Source: Ananas comosus (Eukaryota; Streptophyta; Magnoliopsida; Poales; Bromeliaceae). From it: DNA of 64,000 nucleotides. The DNA lies in contig NC_033630.1 of NCBI RefSeq assembly GCF_001540865.1, forward strand, positions 1 through 64,000. The letters are read 5' to 3'. Under the pieces are notes generated by a model. The model had not been told where the DNA came from and searched no databases. It saw nothing but the letters and a program-made list of their open reading frames with translations. Below, piece by piece: positions 35,331 to 46,954 of this stretch (its first letter is position 1; the number at the start of each line of letters is the position of its first letter). Made by a program: the position numbers and the translations under genes.

Positions 35331-36956
35331 TGGTTGAAGAAAAAAAAAAAGTAAAATGCTATCTGTACTTTTTTTTTTTTTAAAAAAGTAAATTTTATGC
35401 TCCATTCCAAAATATAAATTTTTAAAATTTTTGTTATTCTACAAAAATTAATAAGAAATAATTAAATATTAATTTTTGAAAGATTAAAATATATAATATT
35501 TACACCTTATATACGGGTGTACAGAGAGCATTGCATAGCCAACACACACACACACACACAAAAAAAAAAGAAAAAAAAAAGAAAAATCAAAGGCCAGCAT
35601 AGCATAGCATAGCATGTGTTGCCTGCAAGCATCGCACGCACTGTACAGTCTGTACTGTGCGCTTCAATCTTTGTCTACTGTATTGATTTGGCAATTTTTA
35701 AGAGCAATCTTCTAATTAATTTAAACTTATAAATAAAATTAAATCAAATCATGACGTATATTAAAATTAAATTGTTTTCTTCAAAAATATATTGAAAGAT
35801 TATATTTAAATGTTAAAGATATTTTAAGTTACATCCCTATTAATTTGAAAAAATATCAAAATAGTTTAACTACAGTTTGACTTAATAGGTCGTCTTATAT
35901 TCAAATATTAGCGTCATCCAACGTTTTATCAATACAAAATCTCAACTTAACCTAAATATTATTTAATTAAGTATCTGAGGTTTAAGCATTATTCGATCCA
36001 TTGCATTAAGTTTTCAGCTGGTAGTTGTTAGAAGTTGGAAGAGGCGGAGGCAGAACTTGCGACCGAAGTTCAACGGCGCGGCAGAAATCCATCCTGTTTA
36101 AATCCTACTCTTGTACAGATGTTCAAAACAGCACACGGTAATATTAATTAATTAATTATTATTGAACAATTAAGGGAGCAGAAGAGCGGCATGTTCGGAG
36201 AATTTTCCAGGTCGATCGTAACTCGTAAGCGACCTGTCGACAAGCTCGTATGAGGGCTAATCGTAGATCGTCATCCTGATGCCAACAGACTCTGCAAAAG
36301 CCCCTTGGGAACGTTGGTCCAAGTCAACACCATGAAATGAAATACCATAAACTACTGGAATTTGCTGTGATCTGGACAATACTGGACCAGAATACCATAT
36401 AATAATAAGACCAAATCACTATCCTGTTTTTCTCAGATTTGACGAGGCAAAGTGTCATCTTCTTTCACCACCGCACCCTTCTCTCTCTTGTCTGTGCGCC
36501 TACGGTTTTGAACACGGCTTGGTGGAGTAGTTTTTCTAACGTGTTCAGATAGTTTTAATTGATGAGTTGTACAATTAAGACCACTTTCCAATTTTATAAA
36601 TTTATTTCAATCAAAAAAATTTTTATCCAAATTTTAACATCGTATTTGTAGATAAAAATTTTAGAGAAGAACCACAGGGGAGAGCAGTGGGGTGTGGCCG
36701 TGTGGGTCGGTTTTCTCGAGTAGGGATCTTAGTTAAAATAGCGTGCAAATTATAATGCTTCTTGGAATTAAAATCTATATATTAAAAATTCTAATTTTGT
36801 CCTTTAACCTTATTATATTCGGTTAAATACGTCTCGTTGGAATTTAATACTATTTTTAATTTTCTAAATATAAAATTTCTGTAACTAAAAAAATTATTAT
36901 TGGACCAAATATAAAATGTCAAGTAACTATGTCAAAATCAACTTTTTTGATTTATT
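35331..36956. other. Intergenic, no gene seen
   Basis: AT-rich DNA with a short (CA)n run near 35541-35560 followed by A-rich sequence, and an (AGCAT)n run near 35596. No ORF or repeat of interest otherwise. Confidence 0.5.
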
Positions 36957-37067
36957 CGATGTCCCAAGTTCGAATTCTAATGATTCACATTTTCAGTTAA
37001 GTTTATTTTTAAATAAAATAAAGAAAACGGATAGCATGTTACCTATCTATCAAAATAAAAAAAAAAA
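36957..37067 (+). mobile_element. SINE, 5'-truncated
   Basis: Covers the B-box-like AAGTTCGAATTC, the TTCACATTTTCAG segment, AAATAAAATAAAG and a tail ending in A11. The A-box part is missing. First of four neighbouring copies of the same family. Confidence 0.75.
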
Positions 37068-37088
37068 TCAAGTTCATTAAGCTTTTAA

Positions 37089-37243
37089 TAAATTTTTTTT
37101 TAAAGATAGGTAATATGCTATCTGCTTCGTTTATTTTATTTAGAAATAAATTTAACTAGAAAAGTGAATCAACTAGAATTCGAATTTGTAACTTCGGATA
37201 TCAACCACCGGTCCCTTTGCCACATGCGCTAGGTATAGTGGGT
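37089..37243 (-). mobile_element. SINE, full length
   Basis: Minus-strand copy with B-box, A-box region (TAGCGCATGTGGCAAAGGG on the minus strand) and a T-rich left edge, the reversed A-tail. A 9-bp duplication AGCTTTTAA (37080-37088, 37244-37252) flanks it, shorter than in other copies. Confidence 0.75.
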
Positions 37244-37441
37244 AGCTTTTAACAAAAGTAGATAAAATTTTCTAGAAGTCCAAAATAACTCAAAACGCCA
37301 GGTGAGAGAATCAAAATATTTACACAAAAGAAAAATAGATACTGTTGATAGAAACTTTTTTGCTGTATAAATTTTTCTGAGGAGAAGATTTGCTCTCCTT
37401 GTTCCGCACGACAAATGCCTGGTTCAGATAGCAGATGTACA

Positions 37442-37612
37442 CCGTCCCTAGTGCAAGTGGCAAAGGACTTGATGGTTGGTATCCGAGACCCAAGTTCGAA
37501 TCCTAGTTGATTCACATTTTCAACTAAATTTATTTCTAAATGAAATAAATTATTTCTAAATAAAATAAACGAAGCGGGTAGCATGCTACCTTTCTCTCTC
37601 AAAAAAAAAAAA
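37442..37612 (+). mobile_element. SINE, full length with an internal duplication
   Basis: The best-preserved promoter of the family: A-box TAGTGCAAGTG (37449-37459) fits TRGYNNARNNG and B-box GTTCGAATC (37494-37502) fits GWTCRANNC. The TTTCTAAATGAAATAAA module is repeated, lengthening this copy by about 20 bp. The 3' end is CTCTCTC plus A12. I see no clear TSD. Confidence 0.88.
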
Positions 37613-37727
37613 GACAGAAGGATTTTTTTTTTCTTTGTTGAGGAAACAGAAGAAAAAATTTAACGTCAGGTATTCATTACTTATATGATTTGTACTATAA
37701 TAAAGAAACTTATTTTACCGGTTATTC

Positions 37728-37840
37728 TTATTGCAAGTGATATTAGATTTAACGGTTGTTAGGTTTCAAGTTTGAAGTCTAAAATTATTTTTGAAAAAAA
37801 TAAATGAAAAGAGCAGGATGCTACTATTCTCTAAATATAA
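37728..37840 (+). mobile_element. SINE, decayed copy
   Basis: Weak but collinear match: TTGCAAGTG, GGTTGTTAGG, AAGTTTGAAGTC, then AAATAAATGAAAAGAGCAGGATGCTAC. Much older than its neighbours. Confidence 0.45.
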
Positions 37841-37845
37841 ATAAA

Positions 37846-38848
37846 TAAATATTTTGCTATTCATAAAACCATCTTGTACTCTTTTCATTCGATGTTACTT
37901 ATGTTTCCTTACTACCTACTCCCTTCGGAGACTCTTACCATACATTTCTTCGCTTGATAATTACTTGTGGTGTGAACGGAGTTGCGGAGAAGAGAAAAAT
38001 GGCCAAAGCTTTCAAAGTAGTATCGCTTTTGCCTGCCTTTTCTAAGCCTTGGATGTTTTATTCTAGCTCTATATTTCGGAACATTGACCATTTTGAGCTT
38101 TGTTTTAAATCTTTCCTACTAGTCCTAGTCGAGGAAATTTTGGTCCTCACCAAATTTAGCCTGAAACTGTTTAATTACACCTGCTAGCTGTACAGGCCAG
38201 ATACTAGAAATGATCTTAAATAGTGAATACTTGTATGGAGCTTGGCTTGATGATACATGCCGGACAAAAGAAAGAATAGCTTAAAAGCTGTCAAGTCACA
38301 AGTGCCTCTGCCCGTTGCCCGGCAAGAGCCTGTTTCAGGAATGATCTTGTAAATTAACATTCTCCAGTGCGTCCAAGCATTTCCTGAGACAATCCAATGT
38401 GCTGAAAATTTTGCAGAGCGTCCAGGGGGGTATCATGCTCAGAAAGAACGTAAATGGGAAGTGAGGATGGACAACCAATGCTTCGGCAGGAAGGTATTCC
38501 AGGGCATATCCAACAAACCGCAAAAGTGATGCGGCAAGGTAATTGTATATGCGATAAACGGTGACAAATGACAATTCTGATAGAATTCTCTTCCAAAACA
38601 GAGGAAAAGAGAGAAAGAGGAAAAGAAAAGAAAAGAAAAAACGATCGGACATAATTAGCACCACCTTCAGAAATCGCAAAGTATCAACCTTGGTCTTGAC
38701 AAGCTGCAAGAAAATGTCAACTACGAGCAACCTCCCAACTCTCTCCTTAACCACAAAGAATTATTACCGAACACAATACTCCTATTGTTAAAAAAGGGAG
38801 AAATGAAAAGTTAAAACAAGAAACAAGAGCAACCGAAGAGGACTTATA
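37846..38848. other. Downstream flank of PLD, no gene supported
   Basis: Contains the probable 3' UTR of the minus-strand PLD gene. A 139-aa minus-strand ORF (38335-38754) crosses an A/G-rich tract and matches no family I know, so I do not call it. Confidence 0.45.
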
Positions 38849-41800
38849 CTACGTGGTGAGGATAGGGGGAAGGTAATCAGACTTGGTGCCAAGCACCCGT
38901 GCCTGGGTGTCGGGGAAGAACTCCATCCCTGGCAACTCCGTTACCACACCTTCATTAGTGACTGCAATGGGGTATTTGAGCAGATGGCCAGGTAGGTCTT
39001 GATCGAGATTATCGCTCGAGAAGAGGTCCCAGTACTTCTCAGCAATCTTGTTGACCTTCTGCACACATTCCGAGCTCTCTGGGTTTAGGAAGACATCATC
39101 TAGCATCCCAAGGTGCTCGTACCACAGAGCCATGCGGAAACCATGGATTTGTCCTCTTGCCGGCTGCCTGGTTGCCAAATAGTATGGCTGATATGCACCC
39201 ATTGCAATCTCCGAGTCCCTGGCTCCGTCCATTGACCTCTGATTGATATTTGCTGACCCAATGATGATGTACTCATCGTCAACTGAAACCAAACAAAATA
39301 GCTTGAAATTAGTTCGGCTTCCAAATTATTGCAGGGTAGCTTGCACTCTTGCGCCAGGATTTGACCATAATAATTCCTGTAGTAAGCACTTAAACGTTAA
39401 CAATATTGGGTGCTACCGATCGATGAACAATATTGGGTGCTACCGATCGATGAAACCAAAATGAAAACTCAGAATCAAAGTACTTGTGCAATAATGAAAG
39501 ACCAAAACTGAGTAGCTCATTCAGGAAAGGGCAGGACAAAGACTGCAAGAATTAGTACAAAGGACTGATGACGATGCAATACATATAATATTGAAATATG
39601 CTGTAAAAGAAAAAAAAAATATTTGAAGGAAATGAAATTGGAATGATTTCAACTCAAAATGGGAACGACCAGTTATATTAGTTTCTTAGGCTCATAACCA
39701 CGATAGAAATTGGGGTGAACAATTAGCTTTCCACTCTGGAATGAGACTTCACTCCGGGCTGGGCCAAATTCAAACTTGGAAGGATTTAACAATTCTAATT
39801 CCACCTTGCAATGGGAATCAGAATGAAAATTCCTACAACTAAACGGCCAAAATGAGAGAGAATCATTTCAATTCTTATCCCAAGTTCACAACTTCCCAAC
39901 CAAACATGCCATAGGAAAAACAGCACATCTCACAGCTTAAATAGATGTCTCTATTACCTCTGAAACAACCTTACCATCTATTTGTTTTCATCTTAAAAGC
40001 AGAGTAGATTCCAAAATTGATTTAAAATTCACGTACTCCAGGTAACAGATTAAGCGATCTATATGAATGATAAGTAGATTTTGAGCATCTTAAGACAAGC
40101 AAAGTAGCTACCAGTACATCATTTAATTTGATTATAAACTTTAACTACCTGACTCAATGTGAGAATCATTAAGGAGAACTGAACTATAACAGAAAAGGCA
40201 GAAGAGTACAAGAAAAAGATAACAGTTATTACATCTGTAAAATATTCAAATAAAGCAAAACAATGATGACTCTCACTTTACGTAGAATTTCCACGCTAGG
40301 AAGAATTGCTCAACTTGTGCTTTATTGATTAATTTATAATAATGAAAGGACCTATTGTATAATCTTTACCTTTTGGATGTAGAAGTCCTGTAAGGGGCAA
40401 ACCTCCTATATTTTAGACTCTCTATATGATCAAAAGAAGCTTGCAGGAAAGTCAAGATTGCGGATTGCCAACATTTAATGCATACATATTTGAAAAGTTC
40501 TAGAAACTAATTCAACCAACGGAGAATGTGAAAGTGCTTTCAGTGAGTAGTAAACTTAGAAGATGAACTCTGGAGTAGAAGTGCTGCAAAACTAAAAGAA
40601 TATTAGAGATGCATTTCTGCACTAATGAATACCTATCATCATCTTGGTATGAACGTAGATCATGAACCTCCTTGCCTGTTGAGCCTTGCTATAATCAGTT
40701 TCTGGTTCCGGTTGCTCCTCAGGTTCATATTCACCACTCCTCTTCAGCTCCCGGTTGCCCAAGCAAAAGAAGGTGAGGTAGTCCTTGGGGTTTGCCTCAA
40801 TCCCCTTAGCTTGTAGTGCATGTATAATGTCAGTGTACATCACCTCCATTGTCCTACGCTGCCAATCAAGAATCGCCTGTACAGATCCACTTTCGGGAAC
40901 ACCCTCTGGCCACATGGGGACAACAACATAAATAGTAAATCGTTCCCCAGCTTCAATCTTGCTAACAACCTTCAAAGTGAGCTCCTTAGGGATCAGATGT
41001 AGTGCCCCGATTTCTTCGGGCTTGATGTCATCTGCTTTCCATCCGAATGAACTCCCAAGGAAGTACTGGTTTTCAATATAGATGAAGTTCTTTGCCCTGC
41101 GGATGGCATTTATATAAGCATCATGAATGCTTCTGTCGATGATGTTGTCCTTTCCACTCACAAGCCCAGCCCTTGCGGCATCCTCTGGCGTCTCAGGGAA
41201 GCCAAAGGCAGCACCACCATCAATGGAACGAAAAAGCTGAACATTCCATGTCTCTTTGTCCTCAGGGAACATCACTGGTGATGGGGGGATAATGATGTCC
41301 GAGAGGTCTCTTAACTCTAAAAGGAGATCCTTCCCACCTTGCTTTCTCCACCGCTGCTCAAAGTTGAAGAGAACATCCCAAGCAACAGGCCCTTGCAGCT
41401 GTGAGTGGATGTCATGCCATGGCTCTCTCGGACCGCCCTTCGTAATTGATGCTTCCGCAAAGTTTGGCTGATGGAAGTCATCATGATGAGCCGTGTCCAG
41501 AGTCCTGAACAGAGAATGGAATTGTGTGTCGTATCTGCCATCACAAAGGTCAATTCCACCAACAAAGCTGACAATCCTTCTTTGTTGAGAACTTCTGTTA
41601 GGCATCTCATGATCAACAACCACAATTTTCTGATGGTGGGTGAACATGGTCGAAATCTGTAGGTCCTGAACAAAGCTGCCTCCGTCATCAGGGTTTCGAG
41701 GACAAAGAACACAGTGTACGTCTGTTCCCTCAAAGTAATTTGCAGTTTCTTCGTCGTGAGTGGCCATCAGGCCATCTTTCTTTAGTAAACCAACTGAAGT

Positions 41801-43208
41801 CCTATCGTCCCACACAAGCATAAGGACCCGAACACCTTCACTAGCCTTCCTCTTGAGCAGCTCACCAAGAGTGACATCTCCTCCGGGCTTTTGCCGCTTA
41901 GAGTCCCTAACCAAGGTGATCTCAGTGTACACCGACCAACCGGTAATGTAAATCAAGTGTTGGGCATTACTAATTGCGTCAAAGATGTCCTCCCAACATC
42001 TATGAGGCTCATAGTACTCGCCATTAGCAAGCGGAATTTTCGGAATGAACTTGTCAGGGACGTGTGCGTCTTGGTATAATGTAACTCTGCATCCCTTTCT
42101 CTGTGAGAAAAAGGTATAAGGAACACCTGGGTATTTCGCACTTCGTACACCCCTTGCCCAATTACGATCTTTGGTAATATTGAAATATTGAAGTTTCACA
42201 TGGATCTTAGCCCCTCCATCGAGAGGACTGCGGTCCTCATCGCAGATATCAAGCCATCTATCCACTTCCTCCCCATCTAGAACCTCTTGAACAGACAAAT
42301 AAGCTCTTCCAATGAGCGATGCCCCTATCGGATTATCAGTCTTAACAGTAAAGATGACATTGGCAGCCATATGGGCACAGTAGATGTGAAAGGACTCATA
42401 CCAACGTGGGTTCACAGGTTCATCCGCTATCATTCTGGTCCGACCAACTCGGGCCTTCTCTAAGTCGATAGTCGCATACAGTTTGGTGGAACCTTTGCCA
42501 AGACCCACGGTGTCCTCGATTCCTTCAACAAGCTGGTGCAGGAGGATTAAAGATGTTAAGCAAGTTAAACAGCCTAAAATGAATCCTAGTTCAGGCAAGT
42601 TCCATGCATTTTTACCAAAAAATAATTTGAGATAAAACCAATTATTGCACTCCTGAAAGCTGCAAACATTTCTCTAACATATGTGTTAAAATTACAAAAT
42701 CAAACACGAGAAAGACGAACAGTGAAAGTTTTTTTTTGATTAAACAGGGTTGTACCCTATTTGATAACAGACGGAGTAGAAGAAGGGGTCAAAAGGGCGA
42801 AAGCCACACAGGTGAAAGATCACAAGAGCAAAAGAAGAAAAGACAACATCTAAGTTACTGAGCCGGCCAAAACAGATCTCCAAAGGCGAGCCGTTTCAAT
42901 GATACATCTTCCCAGGACGTCGCTACGAAGTAGGCGATTGTCGAAAATTCTCCTGTTCCGCAACTGCCTAAAATGTTTACATGGATGCCGATGTAACGGA
43001 TTGATCTCGTGTAAACTTGGGATTAGGCTAAGATACAAAAAGACTAGTAGAGATGCCAAATATCAGGACAGGCAAGCACGAGATAATGCAATTCTGATAC
43101 CTTGCGGAAGAACTTTGGAGCATCGCCAGTAGCCCTATGAGGATCGGAGAGGGCGTCGGCCTCAAAGATAGTTGCATGAAGCGTGCCATGGAGCAGAATC
43201 TGTGCCAT
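38849..43208 (-). CDS. PLDALPHA1: Phospholipase D alpha
   Basis: Hydrolyses phosphatidylcholine and related lipids to phosphatidic acid, a second messenger in abscisic acid, drought and wound responses. Coding exons in gene order: 43208-43101 (108 bp), 42532-40633 (1,900 bp), 39282-38849 (434 bp), giving 813 aa, the usual size for alpha-type PLD. The N-terminus starts [10 protein letters not shown] and forms the Ca2+-binding C2 domain (about 1-125). Both catalytic HxKxxxxD motifs are intact: HQKIVVVD at 336-343 and HTKMMIVD at 664-671; the second is split by intron 2 within the Val670 codon. The C-terminus PPILTT is family-typical. Intron 2 (39283-40632) holds a 27-bp tandem duplication and ends of old insertions. 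A probable 5' UTR intron lies just upstream of the ATG. Confidence 0.97.
39399..39452. repeat. 27-bp exact tandem duplication in PLD intron 2
   Basis: Two perfect head-to-tail copies (39399-39425, 39426-39452), each containing AATATTGGGTGCTACC and GATCGATG. Intronic and close to the acceptor of exon 3. Confidence 0.95.
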
Positions 43209-43960
43209 CGCTTACCTATATATATTATTTTTCGTAATTAGAGGAGGGTACGTAGGGTGCAAGACTTCATATAAAGAAATTTGGAAAGGGGACAATAATG
43301 TATCTAAAACTCAGATGAGGACAAATTCTTCCACCCAATCTTAACTTATACTGTAATAAGAGAAAAAAAAAAAAAAAAGAAAAGAAAAAAGAAAAAGAGG
43401 AAAAAAAAGGTCCGATAACCACTAAATTTCTCAATTAAGATCACATAGAGAAGGGTCGTGGCGCCTATGGCAATGCAGTTAACTTGAATGAGCAGCAGTT
43501 CACGGTATAAAGAGATTAGCAGAGAAGATGAAAAGAATTAGAAAAGAAAAAAAGAGAAGAAAAAAACAGTTTAAGTGTACAGCAATGAGCAAGTTCTAAC
43601 AAGCTCTATATATTGTATCATCATGGAACCTCGAGACAGAGTTAGAAAGTTAAAACTTTTGGGGGAAGAATATGCATAACGAACGGATCATAATGCAGCC
43701 GCAAACTTGAAAGGAGACCCAAAAAGAAAAAAAGGCGCGAGGGGTTTGATGTCGTGGGCAGCGGAGGAGCGGTCTGAGGTGAATCAGGTGATCGATCAGA
43801 TAGAAGGGACGGGCGGAGAGGGTTGGGAATTTGGGATGGGAGGGAGGAGAAGATGCTGATGTTTGCACTCACCGACAAGAGTCCGAAGACGAGAGTTCCG
43901 TAAAGGAAAAGCGTAGAAACATCAGAGAGTGCAGGGAGGATAATATATAGTAAGCCATTG
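43209..43960 (-). promoter_or_regulatory. PLD alpha leader, likely 5' UTR intron and TATA box
   Basis: On the minus strand, TTGTCG/GTGAGT (exon side ending at 43873) and ATATATATAG/GTAAGCG before the ATG (exon side starting at 43215) fit a leader intron of about 657 bp, a common arrangement in plant PLD alpha genes. CTATATATTA (43941-43950, minus strand) is a good TATA box about 70 bp upstream of the proposed donor. The splice sites are read by eye. Confidence 0.6.
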
Positions 43961-44070
43961 GAAGTTGAAACAACCTATATATTATACATACTATATATCA
44001 CTTTAAATCAACTGAGCAAGCACTAGCGAACACCTGTTAAGGTGACGAGCGTCGGCCGAGCAATGCTACC

Positions 44071-44096
44071 TTTATTTATTTATTTATTTATTTATT
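44071..44096. repeat. (TTTA)n microsatellite
   Basis: About six TTTA units upstream of the PLD promoter. Confidence 0.9.
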
Positions 44097-44147
44097 TGCG
44101 TCTTCAAATTGTAAATTTTATAAATTTTTCTATACAGATTATTTTTC

Positions 44148-44304
44148 TAATAATAATCAGCGAGAACACAAATTATCTTATATGAGTCTTATTATTATCT
44201 ACTTGCAATAAATTGAGTATAAAGTTTGCATCCAAAAGCTTTTGAGTGTGGAAATAACAATTTTTCTCATATAAGATAATTTGTGTTCTCGCTGATTATT
44301 ATTA
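44148..44304. repeat. Perfect 39-bp inverted repeat (hairpin)
   Basis: Arms 44148-44186 and 44266-44304 are exact reverse complements over 39 bp, with a 79-nt loop. Both contain AATCAGCGAGAACACAAATT. It sits about 200-350 bp upstream of the PLD TATA box. A transcript across it would form a long perfect duplex. No TSD seen. It could be a small foldback element or a small-RNA source. Confidence 0.92.
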
Positions 44305-45871
44305 TTATTATTATCATTATACAAGAAGCGAGGTGTCAGCGGGATAATAGTAATACAGATCAGACGACGACAAATCCTCCGTAAGAGACGGTGCATCCGT
44401 TCGATCATCCGTTATTACTCGATATCTGCCTGAGCTGCTGCGCCTGCCTTTCCTCGATTTTGCGATGAAATTCTCGCGCGCGTGCCAGGAAACGATCGCA
44501 AATTCCAATTCCTGTCGAGGAGCGATTGTTACGGCGCCGCGCTCTTTGAGGATCACGACCGGGCGAGCCACACTTCCGCCCATAAAACCCGTTCTTCCCC
44601 GACATCCATGCTCCAACAAATTAGCCTTAACCCAGACCTTGTCCAGCCCGCTAGTCACCACTCACCAGACGATACCAAGTAGCAGAGTACGCATCACACT
44701 GTATTATGTGGGCCGACGGAGGAAATTAATTAACCCTGCCAATATCACAAATCTCACTCCAAAAGGTTGAACCTTTTCTTTTGTAAAAAAAAAAATAATA
44801 AAAAAAATCAATTATTTAGATTGTAGGTTTCAGTTTTTTAAAAATTTGAACAGCAACATGCAGCTAGATTGAAATTGAACGAGTATGAACTATGAAGCTC
44901 TCTCTTCTTTTCTTTTTTTTTTTACTAATATTTTTCCTCAGCTTTGATTAATATTAATAATAATGAGTGAAGGAGAAGCAGCGTTGGATTTTTTATTTTA
45001 TTTTATTGATTATTGATAGATGTACGCGTGTTGTCTACTACGTCTACGGTGGAATGAATCCGATGTACGCGCGTCGTCTACTACTGCGGTGGAATGAATC
45101 CGCAGGCCAAGGGAGACGGAGATATGGGTTGGGATTAATTGCAATTCAGAATTTACAGGGCTGGGCTGACTCGGGCCTTGACTGCCAAATCTGGACGAGC
45201 AGGAAGGCATGTTTCTCCAAGTGCGGCATTTGACTTTGGGCCGGCCTCTTGAGCTCAGCTGCGGCCGGCAATTGAAATGGATGCTCAATAACACCGCAAA
45301 TCAAAGTTGGGCAAGAATGAAACCAAAATTGGCGGAAGCATGCGGCCAGACCCAGATTGAAACGTACGCTGTACGCGTTCTAAAAGTTTGAGCTATTTAA
45401 TGCAACAAATCGAAGTGTCGGGACAGCCACAATTCTGTGAAACTTGAGAAAAATATGATTTGTATAGAGTAACGGTATAGTTAATCCAAAGAGATCATTA
45501 GTAGACTGAAAAAGAATGAAGCTAAAATTAGAAGTGGTGATTTCTGGACTAGGCTAGAAGTGATCATTGACTAGTTCTAAAATTTCAACACAGAATTAGC
45601 CAAGTTACCGTTCATCAAAGGTATTGACAGTATTTTTTTATTTTATTTTTTTTTTTGCCCAAAAATAATCCTTAAACATGACAAAGTAAATAACTTTTTT
45701 AATCTTAGAATTCCCTGACAGTTTTAAGTCTAGTAGACTTAAAGCTGGGAGTTACCTCATTTTCTTTTGAGGTCTGTTTGTTTCCTCATGCCAACTGAGT
45801 ACGTAGCTGAGGGCTACAAACTAACTATCAGCTTCTATTTCATCTATACATTACCACATATAATTAATTAA
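44305..45871. other. Intergenic DNA with a GC-rich island
   Basis: 44330-44680 is GC-rich in an AT-rich setting and is open on the minus strand (44317-44661), but I recognise no domain. Near 45017-45100 a unit of about 43 bp containing GGTGGAATGAATCCG occurs twice. No gene is supported. Confidence 0.45.
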
Positions 45872-46221
45872 GGAAAAACTTCAAAAACCCCCCTGTGGTT
45901 TCGTAGTTTCTTACTTTGCCCCCATGTGGTTTAAAACGTATCAATTGCCTCCTGTGGTTTCGTTTTTATCTTTTCGGTAGCTTTTTCGTTAATATTTTAT
46001 TAAATTATATAAAAAAAATTTCAGATATCCATCTAGATTTATCAAATATTCACTTTAGTACCCTTTAATTTTAACTTTATCACTGATTAAAAAAAAAATA
46101 ATAAAATTGATAAAAAAAAGAGAAAAAAGAAACCACATGGGGGCAAATTGATACATTTTAAACCACAGGGAGGCAAAGTGAGAAACTACGAAACCATAGG
46201 AGAGTTTTTTGAAGTTTTCTC
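45872..46221. mobile_element. Mutator-type MITE, copy 2
   Basis: A 350-bp element of the same family as 34910-35263, flanked by the exact 9-bp duplication ATTAATTAA (45863-45871, 46222-46230). The terminal GGAAAAACTTCAAAAA and inverted GTGGTTTCGTAGTTTC parts are well kept. The TTAGTACC module near the left end has become TTTGCCCCC. Confidence 0.92.
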
Positions 46222-46434
46222 ATTAATTAATAATCATTAGGGTCTATTTTTCAAAAAAAAATAATCATATGGGTCTCTCTAGGGACTAGGTACTACTAGA
46301 AAATTAGTCATTAGTAGCATTTATTTATACTGCTAAATGATCAACAAATGCTACTAAAAGTTTTAGCAGCATATGACACCAAATGTTGTCTATATCAATG
46401 TTGCTAAGAATATTAGTAACATTAATTATAAATG

Positions 46435-46665
46435 GAACTAGGCTACTATGCTATTAATAGCACCAAGTTATTGGTGTTATCAAATTTTTGACCATTGGAT
46501 TAAGAGATGTGTGGTCAGGATGATGTGGGCCCCCTAGGGGTTGAGTGGGTGGTTGGTTGAATAGTATGATCTAATGGGTGAAAATGATCAAAATTGTAGA
46601 TCTAACGGCAGAAAACTGAGTAGCACTAAGTGCTTTGTGCTATTAATAGCATAGTAGTCGGACTC
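46435..46665. mobile_element. Nested MITE with a 10-bp target duplication
   Basis: A 231-bp insertion in the CACTA element, bounded by ATTATAAATG on both sides (46425-46434, 46666-46675). Inverted ends begin GAACTAGG and GAGTCCGA and continue into a 21-bp perfect inverted repeat CTACTATGCTATTAATAGCAC (arms 46443-46463, 46637-46657). The TSD length fits the Mutator superfamily. Confidence 0.88.
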
Positions 46666-46821
46666 ATTATAAATGCCGCCAATATAAATCAATTAGTGTC
46701 ATTAGGAATATGCCGCTAAAAGGGATTAAATGCTAATTTTAAATTGTTTATTAGCGGCACATAAATATAATGCTGCTAATACAAATATCTAATTTTAGAA
46801 ATTAAAATTTTAAAATTTTAA

Positions 46822-46954
46822 TTTTTTTGAGATGCTATCCGCTTCATTTATTTCTTTTTGTCTTAAACTTTGCTTGAAATTTAAATCAACTAGGATTCGA
46901 ACTTGAGACCTCGAATACAAACAACCAAGCCCTTTGCCACTTGCGCTAGCGACG
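46822..46954 (-). mobile_element. SINE nested in the CACTA element
   Basis: On the minus strand: GCGCAAGTGGCAAAGGGCTT, B-box-like GTTCGAATC, then AAATAAATGAAGCGG and ATCTC plus an A-tail. TSD not clear because the surrounding DNA is low complexity. Confidence 0.75.

Noticed and set aside
37449..37502. A-box and B-box suggesting a tRNA gene
   Set aside because: No cloverleaf or acceptor stem follows; the body and A-tail are those of the SINE family.
38335..38754. 139-aa minus-strand ORF downstream of PLD alpha
   Set aside because: Crosses a simple A/G tract and shows no family motif; more likely 3' UTR or intergenic.
44317..44661. 114-aa minus-strand ORF in a GC-rich island
   Set aside because: No domain recognised and it runs into a simple ATT repeat; kept only as a note on the island.
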